Assembly (NCBI GenBank): GCA_001603145.1 | Contig: LVBI01000026.1 | Location: 1 to 64,000 of the forward strand | DNA from: Spirochaetales bacterium Spiro_07 | GTDB lineage: Bacteria; Spirochaetota; Spirochaetia; Treponematales; Treponemataceae | Direction of reading: 5' to 3' | DNA: 64,000 bases | Notes under the pieces: generated by a model | What the model saw: only the letters and a program-made list of their open reading frames with translations | Databases searched by the model: none | What the model was told of the DNA's origin: nothing | Translations under genes and position numbers: made by a program | Shown: positions 58,105 through 64,000 of the stretch, piece by piece | How positions within the stretch are numbered: the first letter of the stretch is position 1 | Layout of the letters: each line of letters opens with the position of its first letter

Positions 58105-59460
58105 ATGTACAAGATTGAGACTGAACGCGGCGATTTGTTCGACGTGAATATGATGATTGTGATGAAAGCGGCTGTTTCTGGCGCAGATAAATTGAGCTTT
58201 GCCGAAGCCGAAAAAGCTTTTCGTGAAGCTACCGCCGCTTATGAAATCCTTAACAGCAAGATTATGATGAAAGCTGACGGCAGCTGCTTTTATGAGCCGT
58301 TCTCTAGTGGCGCGGAAGCTACAGGGCAGGACGGCGCACAAAAAGCTGTGCAAAGTGCGCCAGCTGATAATGTGCCTGACGGCCAGCCGCTGCACAACCC
58401 GGCGCAGACGCAGACAATTTCGCCGTGCAGTATGATGCTTGAAGAGCTGATTCAGCAGCAGCAAAGAATACGGTTCAGGCTAGAAGACGGCGAGTTTTTG
58501 CGCTGCTTTGTCTATGAGCCGTGCGACGGCAAGCGCGATTTTGTCTTTTTGATGCACCATCTGGGCGGCGACGGAAAATCGCTCTGCTATTTTATTGGGA
58601 CTTTTTTGAATTGTCTTAGCGGAAACGGAAAAACGCCCGAATATCAGCCGATTAAGCTTTTGACAAGCGAGAATCTGCCAAAAGATAGTGCGCTGCCGTT
58701 TGCGGCACAGCTTCTTGCAAAGCATTACAATAAGCAGTGGCAGAAAGAGCAGGGCAAAAAGGCTAATCAGACGCAAGCTCAAAAGCGGTGCTTTTCATTC
58801 AAAGACATGCAGACCGCTTACGATCATTTCTGGCAAAGCCGCCGCACAACAATTTCGGTGCAATATACTGATGCCGCCGTCTTGCAACAAGAACTAGCAG
58901 AATGCAAGCAGCACGGCATCGGCTATACCTCATATACGATTGCAAAGCTCTTGAAAGATGAAAGCGGCAAAAAGTCGGTGGGGCTTGCCGTTGATGCAAG
59001 ACCAGACGGCAACCGCACAATGAGCAACCAGGCGACTGGCATTTCAGTTGATTATGCTTACGACAGCCGAAAAACGCTCATCGAGAACGCCGCCTGCATT
59101 GACAAGCTGATGAAAGCAAAGCTCGCCAAGCCTGTGCTGAAATATTTCATTCTTCAGTTTATGGCAGCCTTTGAGCCGCCGCTTGTTGATGCCGTGAACC
59201 TTGAATTCGCTGGCTGCTTTCACAGCAAAACTTCTGCAAAGCTTGCACGGCTTTTAGGCTACGGCACGAACACAAAAGACTATAGCATAACAAACCTGAC
59301 AAAGCTCGATATTCCGGCTGAATACAGCGGCAACCGCGCCAGCTTAAAAATCGAAGACTTCGTGTTTGTTCCGCCGGTCGTTTCGTACGGCAAAAACATC
59401 ATCGGCATGGTCACGCTGAACGGCAGGCTCTGCACTGTTCAGCACCGTTATGAAAACTGA
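58105..59460 (+). CDS. Condensation-domain-type acyltransferase
   Basis: 451 residues, no signal peptide. The HHxxxDG motif of CoA-dependent/condensation acyltransferases is intact: HHLGGDG at 151-157 (His 152 catalytic). The C-terminal half contains GLAVDARPDGNRTMSNQATG and YGKNIIGMVTLNG, near the structural site of the DFGWG motif in related enzymes but not identical. Similar stand-alone proteins acylate alcohols, glycolipids or peptides. A variable insert (about 70-105) is Gln/Ala-rich. No ribosome site is clear. The neighbouring CrtI-like operon is on the other strand. Confidence 0.78.
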   Translation: MYKIETERGDLFDVNMMIVMKAAVSGADKLSFAEAEKAFREATAAYEILNSKIMMKADGSCFYEPFSSGAEATGQDGAQKAVQSAPADNVPDGQPLHNPAQTQTISPCSMMLEELIQQQQRIRFRLEDGEFLRCFVYEPCDGKRDFVFLMHHLGGDGKSLCYFIGTFLNCLSGNGKTPEYQPIKLLTSENLPKDSALPFAAQLLAKHYNKQWQKEQGKKANQTQAQKRCFSFKDMQTAYDHFWQSRRTTISVQYTDAAVLQQELAECKQHGIGYTSYTIAKLLKDESGKKSVGLAVDARPDGNRTMSNQATGISVDYAYDSRKTLIENAACIDKLMKAKLAKPVLKYFILQFMAAFEPPLVDAVNLEFAGCFHSKTSAKLARLLGYGTNTKDYSITNLTKLDIPAEYSGNRASLKIEDFVFVPPVVSYGKNIIGMVTLNGRLCTVQHRYEN

Positions 59461-59528
59461 GGAAACTCTTGCAATGGCAATTGCTGAAATTTGCCAGCCC
59501 CGATGAGTGTAGCGTAGCTGGCGTTTTG

Positions 59529-61013
59529 CTAAATCTCGATGCTTCTGCCGTCGCGTTTCAAGATACGCTGAACGGCGAATTTGCCGGAAATAACTGCAAT
59601 TGGCAGGCCGCCCGGGCTCATCACCCACTGACCGGCGACAAAAAGGTTGTCAACGCCTTTTACGATGCCTTTGAAGCGCATCTGCTTGTTGCCGACCGTG
59701 GTGACAAAGCCCATGTAAGAACCGTGAAATGCGTTGCAATATCTGTTGTAGGTCAGCGGCGTCCAGTAGTCTAAAAGCTCGATTTTGCCTTCAAGCTCTG
59801 GGAATGCGGCTACAACGCGCTTTGTCAGCTCCTCGGCAAGCTCGGCCTTTTTCTGCTTGTACTCGTCTTTGCTGAGGCTGCTCCAGAATTCATAGTCTAT
59901 ATCAGATTGCGAGATGTTCGCTTGAAGTACGGTCTTGCCTTCAGGGGCAAAGCTTTTGTCGTAAGCGTAGCTTTTTACAGACATGCGGGTAAAGCTTTGT
60001 GTGCCGATTTGAAGCGGTTCGCAGTCAAAGAAAATTGTGTCGTTGCCTGAAAAGCTGCTGTCGATTGCGTATGCAACTTGAAAGCCGCTTGTAATTGGGT
60101 AGCTCTTTCTGTTTGCATAAGCTTTCTTTAGGTCTTTCGGCATATATTTCCGGTCAATCAGCTTGCCGTAAAGAAAATCAACATCAACGGCGCTTATAAC
60201 TTCGTCAGCCTTTACGATTGTGCCGTCTTCAAGTTCGATGCCGTTTGCCTTTTTCTTTTCGATTATAATGCGCTTTACTGGCGTGTTCGTGTGCAAGACG
60301 CCGCCCAAATCATTGAATTTATGTGCAATTCTAAGCGACAGCGCCAGAGACCCTTTCAGCGGAATATTGCCGTTGCCGCTTGCCATTGTCGCATACGAAA
60401 CGAGGAACGAATAAGCTGTGTAATCAGCCGGAAGATAGTCGCTCATCAGCTTTTGCATTACCGGGTTCTTGAACCGCTTGGCAAGGTCGCCGCAGTTGAT
60501 TTTCCCGTATTCTTTCATCACTTTTGGCATGTTTGCCATGTCTTTGCCCATCTCGATGTAGTCTTTGATTTTCATCATGTCGAGCGGTTTTTCAGCCGGA
60601 ATAACGCAGCATTTGGCGTATTCAACATACTGAATGAATTTGCGGATTTCGGCCTCATCTTCTGGTGCGGCTTTAATAAGCTCTTCTTCAGTTTTTTTAA
60701 GGTCGTTCCACAGCGTAAGCTCTTTGCCGCCGATTCGGCTTGAGTAAAACTTGGTTGTGTCTGCATATTCAGTGTTTTCGTCAATTGCGCCGACAGTCTT
60801 CCAAACTTGCCAGAGCTTCGTCTTTTGGTCTGTGCCAGTCAGCCAATGAATGCAGTTGTCAATGTGATAGCCATTGCGGTTCCAGCCCATACATTCGCCA
60901 CCCGCAAGCGCGTTCTTTTCGTAGATTTCAGCTTCAAACCCGGCTTTCAGCGCATAAATTCCGGCGCTAAGACCGCCGATGCCGCCACCGATAATCACAA
61001 CCTTCTTTGCCAT
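59529..61013 (-). CDS. CrtI/phytoene-desaturase-like FAD oxidoreductase
   Basis: 494 residues from ATG 61013 (AAGGAG upstream). N-terminal FAD motif MAKKVVIIGGGIGGLSAGIYALKAG, second motif GGECMGWNRNGYHIDNC, and the C-terminal FAD motif VDNLFVAGQWVMSPGGLP. This is the amine-oxidase/CrtI group, acting on isoprenoids or retinoid-like lipids; no phytoene synthase or other carotenoid gene is present, so the name should not be read as a substrate. Third gene of the TetR-GNAT-oxidoreductase unit. Confidence 0.88.
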   Translation of the reverse strand: MAKKVVIIGGGIGGLSAGIYALKAGFEAEIYEKNALAGGECMGWNRNGYHIDNCIHWLTGTDQKTKLWQVWKTVGAIDENTEYADTTKFYSSRIGGKELTLWNDLKKTEEELIKAAPEDEAEIRKFIQYVEYAKCCVIPAEKPLDMMKIKDYIEMGKDMANMPKVMKEYGKINCGDLAKRFKNPVMQKLMSDYLPADYTAYSFLVSYATMASGNGNIPLKGSLALSLRIAHKFNDLGGVLHTNTPVKRIIIEKKKANGIELEDGTIVKADEVISAVDVDFLYGKLIDRKYMPKDLKKAYANRKSYPITSGFQVAYAIDSSFSGNDTIFFDCEPLQIGTQSFTRMSVKSYAYDKSFAPEGKTVLQANISQSDIDYEFWSSLSKDEYKQKKAELAEELTKRVVAAFPELEGKIELLDYWTPLTYNRYCNAFHGSYMGFVTTVGNKQMRFKGIVKGVDNLFVAGQWVMSPGGLPIAVISGKFAVQRILKRDGRSIEI

Positions 61014-61032
61014 AGTTTTCTCCTTGCTATGC

Positions 61033-61701
61033 TTAAACAATATAAACTGTATAATTTTGGTTCAGTTCAAACCCGAACTTAAATGCAATATTTCTTGAAA
61101 GCTCTGTCTGCGCATCCCAGTGAACCAAAAGCCCGCGCTTTTCGCAGTTCTTGAGCATTTGGCTTATGCAATGATTTGCAAGCCCTTTTCTTCGATAATC
61201 TTGCATGGTTGAAAAATCAAGCTCAATTTCATTTTCAAAACTGATGAATGAAGAAGCCGAAGAAACGATTTTGCCCTTATGCCAGATAACTGCACCAGCA
61301 CCGTTTGCAGCAAAATCTTCCGCACTTTTATAGTTCTTTCCGTGAGAGAAAGGCTTTGCTTCAAATTCTTTCTCTCCGAACTTTCGTAATTCAAACTCAG
61401 GTGCAAGCCCGTCCAAATTCGGAAAAACAAAATGATTCACGCTCTTCATTTGATAGCGCACATAAGTTTCAGCGTCCGGAAAATTCTGCTGAATAAAGCT
61501 TTGCCACTGCTCTGAAAGGCAAACTAGATGCCGGCCGCGCTTCGGTGCGCAAAGCTGATTGATAAGCGCCTCGTTTGGCTTGCCAGAAAGATATGTAAAC
61601 AAAGCTTCTGCTATAGAGCCGTTTTCATAAACGTGGTTTTTCCCGAAAAGCCCTGCCTCGCAAGCGCGCAGCAAAAGCGGCTTAGAATGCAAAATCGTCA
61701 T
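61033..61701 (-). CDS. GNAT-family acetyltransferase, two-domain
   Basis: 222 residues. The C-terminal half is the GNAT core (GAGAVIWHKGKIVSSASSFI, QDYRRKGLANHCISQML, VHWDAQTELSRNIAFKFGF); the N-terminal half is family-specific, as in the GNAT_acetyltran (two-domain) group. Six bp after the TetR stop and 19 bp before the oxidoreductase, so one operon. Acceptor unknown. Confidence 0.85.
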   Translation of the reverse strand: MTILHSKPLLLRACEAGLFGKNHVYENGSIAEALFTYLSGKPNEALINQLCAPKRGRHLVCLSEQWQSFIQQNFPDAETYVRYQMKSVNHFVFPNLDGLAPEFELRKFGEKEFEAKPFSHGKNYKSAEDFAANGAGAVIWHKGKIVSSASSFISFENEIELDFSTMQDYRRKGLANHCISQMLKNCEKRGLLVHWDAQTELSRNIAFKFGFELNQNYTVYIV

Positions 61702-61707
61702 GGCTGG

Positions 61708-62310
61708 CTAATCCTGCAAATGTGCCGTTCCTGAACCAGTTTCAGGGTTTTTCAATATGGCCATTACCCAGCTTGTTTCGGGAAGCGGCTGTTCGGGGGT
61801 TATCGCGTGTTCTTCCATTATGCCTTGAATGCAGCTCCAGAATGTTGCCGAAAGCACGGCCGCATCGCCTTGCCGCATTGAGCCAGACTTTTGCCCTTCT
61901 TTGATGACCTTTACGGAACGTTCCACCTGATTCACGGAAAGCGCGGCGCTGCGTATTTGCTCAGGAATTCCGGGGCGGCGCGCATTGTTCATCAGAACGA
62001 ACATCTGGCAAATCCAGGGTTGCGCCTTCGTAGCAGAGAAAAGCGCTTTTACGAAATTCTCAAAATATTCCAACGGCTCTTTGTACGGAATTTTATCAGG
62101 CGTTTGTGTGCCTTGCACGCCCATTTGCACAAGCGCAAGATAAAGCTGCTCTTTTGATTCGTAATAATGGAATAAAAGCCCAGTGCTGATGCCGAGTTCT
62201 TGCGCAATGTCTGTTATTTTGGTTTCGCTAAAGCCTTTCGTTACAAAGAGTTCGAGCGCCTTAAACAGAATCTGCTTGCGGCGTTCTTCTTTTTGTTCGT
62301 TCCGCGTCAT
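61708..62310 (-). CDS. TetR-family regulator
   Basis: 200 residues. N-terminal helix-turn-helix (RRKQILFKALELFVTKGFSE, ITDIAQELGISTGLLFHYYESKEQLY). The ligand domain (60-200) is generic. Heads the operon with the GNAT and CrtI-like genes, and its upstream region carries two near-identical palindromes (62330-62407), so autoregulation and operon control are likely. Confidence 0.9.
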   Translation of the reverse strand: MTRNEQKEERRKQILFKALELFVTKGFSETKITDIAQELGISTGLLFHYYESKEQLYLALVQMGVQGTQTPDKIPYKEPLEYFENFVKALFSATKAQPWICQMFVLMNNARRPGIPEQIRSAALSVNQVERSVKVIKEGQKSGSMRQGDAAVLSATFWSCIQGIMEEHAITPEQPLPETSWVMAILKNPETGSGTAHLQD

Positions 62311-62329
62311 AAAAGTTCCTCTTTGTTTG

Positions 62330-62407
62330 TTGAATCAATATTCAATGAACTTATGTTCAATATAAAGCTGAAATGCGGAATTGTCAATTGGTTGAATCAA
62401 AATTCAA
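62330..62407. promoter_or_regulatory. Paired TetR operators
   Basis: TTGAATCAATATTCAA (62330-62345) and TTGAATCAAAATTCAA (62392-62407), 62 bp apart; the first is followed directly by TGAAC-TTAT-GTTCA (62346-62359). The first site begins 20 bp upstream of the TetR start codon. The stretch 62311-62607 holds nothing else identifiable except the next gene's ribosome site. Confidence 0.75.
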
Positions 62408-62607
62408 TGAAAAATTTCAGTGTTCAGCATGGTTGATTTTTTCAGGTTGCATGAATTAACTGCAAAGACTGTTCTTCTGCTGATTGAGCATGTCAAATGC
62501 GATTGTGCGACCGCGCCGGTACGGTTAAAGATACCCATTCCCATCCTATCACAAAAAAAATAGCTTTTCAGAAAGAACTGCTTTATACTGTTTGTAAGGA
62601 ACAGAAA

Positions 62608-64000
62608 ATGAAACAGAAGAAATTTTCATTTGCGAGCTTGTCGGTCAAGCTTCCACTTTTTCTTGTGCTTTTTTGCATTATTCTTAGTGTCGGAAACGGA
62701 ATAATCGGCTACAGGGTTTTCAGGTCTTTGTTTGAGCGGCAATACCGCCAAGTTACGCAGCAGATTGCAGAAACGGCAATCTCTTATGTGAACGCCGACC
62801 GCATTAATTATTATCTTAAAGGCGGGCAGGAAGATGAAGAATGGTATGAAACAGATGCACAGCTTGAAAGTCTGACTGAGACGTCAAAGCTTGCATATAT
62901 TTATGTGACTGTTCCGGATTCAAAATTTATGACGCGCGTCTACATTTTTGATACCGTCAATTCTGAAGTAAAGAAAGCTAAAAAAATAAAGCTTGGCATA
63001 ATTGCTTCGCTTTCGAATTATGATGAGAAATATATTCAGAACTTGAAAAATGTCATGCTCAAAGGCGAAATGCACGTGCGATTTGTGTATAATGCCACAG
63101 GCGGTCATGTAACGACTTCTCTGCCGGTTATAGACAAAATGGGCAACATCGTTGCAATTATGAGCATTGTAAAGCCGATGAGCGAGATGCAGGGCTTTAA
63201 GGAAAGCTACATAACGACTGTTGCGTTCTCGTCTGCGGCAATCACCTTTGTTATCGTTCTTTTCTTCTCTCTGCTGCTGATGGTGCGCTTTGTGAAGCCT
63301 GTTTCGCTTATTACGCATGAAACGTCACATTTTGCCGAGCACAAAGGCCGCATTTCAGACAGGCTGCAGAAGATAAAGGGCAAAGACGAATTCGGCATTC
63401 TGGCGCGCGCCGTAGAAAAGATGAGCGTCGACATGAACAAATACATACAAGATTTGACGCACACCACCGCCGAAAAAGAGCGTCTTTCGGCGGAGCTTGA
63501 CGTAGCCACACAGATTCAGGCGAACATGCTTCCGCGCATTTTTCCTCCATATAAAGACCATCCTGAACTTGAGCTTTTCGCCACAATGGAACCTGCAAAA
63601 GAGGTCGGCGGCGATTTCTATGACTTTTTTATGGTTGACAACGATCATTTTGCGCTTGTTGTCGGTGACGTAAGCGGAAAAGGCGTGCCGGCCGCTTTGT
63701 TCATGGTTATCGCCAAAACGCTCATCAAGAACAGCGTCATGCAGGGGCTTGAGCCAGCAAAAGTCTTTGAGCGCGTCAACAACGAGCTTTGCGAAGGCAA
63801 CGATGCAGGGCTTTTCGTTACATGCTGGATGGGAATTCTCACGCTGAGCACAGGCGAGCTTCGGTTTGTAAACGCCGGCCACACTTATCCGATTTTGCGC
63901 CATGAAAACATTGTGGAATTCTTGAAGTCTAAGCCTGACCTTATGCTTGCCGGAATGGAAGGCATGCGCTACACGGAGCATTTCATAACGCTTGGCAAGG
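62608..64000 (+). CDS. SpoIIE-type PP2C phosphatase with membrane sensor and HAMP domain (3' end outside window)
   Basis: 464 codons are visible and the frame runs past the window end without a stop. AAGGA lies at 62596-62600. TM1 (about residues 14-36), an extracytoplasmic sensor of about 170 residues, TM2 (about 204-227), a HAMP-like region with the segment KPVSLITHETSHFAEHKGRI, a short coiled coil (EKERLSAELDVATQIQANML) and the phosphatase: GGDFYDFF near 334, GDVSGKGVPAALFM near 352 and NAGHTYP near 418. Such proteins dephosphorylate anti-anti-sigma/STAS partners in partner-switching systems. A sensor-driven switch is inferred. Confidence 0.92.
   Translation, partial: MKQKKFSFASLSVKLPLFLVLFCIILSVGNGIIGYRVFRSLFERQYRQVTQQIAETAISYVNADRINYYLKGGQEDEEWYETDAQLESLTETSKLAYIYVTVPDSKFMTRVYIFDTVNSEVKKAKKIKLGIIASLSNYDEKYIQNLKNVMLKGEMHVRFVYNATGGHVTTSLPVIDKMGNIVAIMSIVKPMSEMQGFKESYITTVAFSSAAITFVIVLFFSLLLMVRFVKPVSLITHETSHFAEHKGRISDRLQKIKGKDEFGILARAVEKMSVDMNKYIQDLTHTTAEKERLSAELDVATQIQANMLPRIFPPYKDHPELELFATMEPAKEVGGDFYDFFMVDNDHFALVVGDVSGKGVPAALFMVIAKTLIKNSVMQGLEPAKVFERVNNELCEGNDAGLFVTCWMGILTLSTGELRFVNAGHTYPILRHENIVEFLKSKPDLMLAGMEGMRYTEHFITLGK

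Overview
The window looks like a chromosomal segment of a spirochaete, most likely a Treponema-type organism. The basis is several lipoproteins with relaxed spirochaetal lipoboxes, a DUF5312-like protein, GTP-type PEP carboxykinase, cofactor-independent phosphoglycerate mutase, c-di-GMP enzymes and moderate GC with AT-rich islets. This is inference from gene content; no rRNA, tRNA or CRISPR array was seen.

Layout. 1-3.4 kb: the tail of a BspA-like repeat protein, an XRE regulator divergent from a DUF1566-like lipoprotein with two palindromic operators between them, and a phosphopantetheinyl transferase/NifX-like pair. 3.7-8.5 kb: a lipoprotein esterase, a DEAD-box RNA helicase and a SIMPL protein. 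8.57-11.70 kb: an AT-rich islet bounded by two identical copies of one terminator, holding an XRE regulator divergent from a DUF2628-like membrane protein, a PH-SHOCT protein, a membrane-SHOCT protein and a lipoprotein. A HigBA toxin-antitoxin pair with promoter-embedded operator follows. 12.5-21.3 kb: NUDIX hydrolase, acyltransferase, YgiQ radical SAM, iPGM and an HD-GYP phosphodiesterase. 21.3-26.1 kb: mscL with a structured leader between duplicated promoters, VapBC, DMT transporter, MurJ and flavodoxin. 26.3-31.9 kb: a soluble sensor-GGDEF protein, an operon of hydrolase/transglutaminase/DNA alkyltransferase-like/VOC, and argC. 31.9-36.0 kb: a repeat-dense zone with an Rpn-type nuclease, a histidine phosphatase and proC. 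36.0-42.6 kb: ABC-F, a MATE-phosphodiesterase-racemase-GNAT operon and a membrane/BamE-like fusion. 42.8-51 kb: RluA, a bile-salt-hydrolase-like enzyme, ExoIII, a nuclease gene inserted at the start of an acetyltransferase gene, and PckG. 51-57.8 kb: spirochaete hypotheticals, MetH and MetF. 58-64 kb: a condensation-type acyltransferase, a TetR-controlled CrtI-like oxidoreductase operon and a truncated SpoIIE-type phosphatase.

The gene set covers central metabolism (gpmI, pckG), methionine/folate C1 chemistry (metH, metF), amino acid synthesis (argC, proC), envelope synthesis (murJ, plsC-like) and c-di-GMP turnover (GGDEF and HD-GYP). The most unusual features are: (1) a seven-repeat zinc-ribbon/nuclease gene flanked by a 32-bp duplication of its neighbour's start region; (2) the terminator-flanked PH/SHOCT islet; (3) an mscL unit flanked by a duplicated promoter; (4) a set of genes whose -10 box lies exactly 6 nt before the ATG, suggesting leaderless mRNAs; (5) several families of dispersed palindromes.
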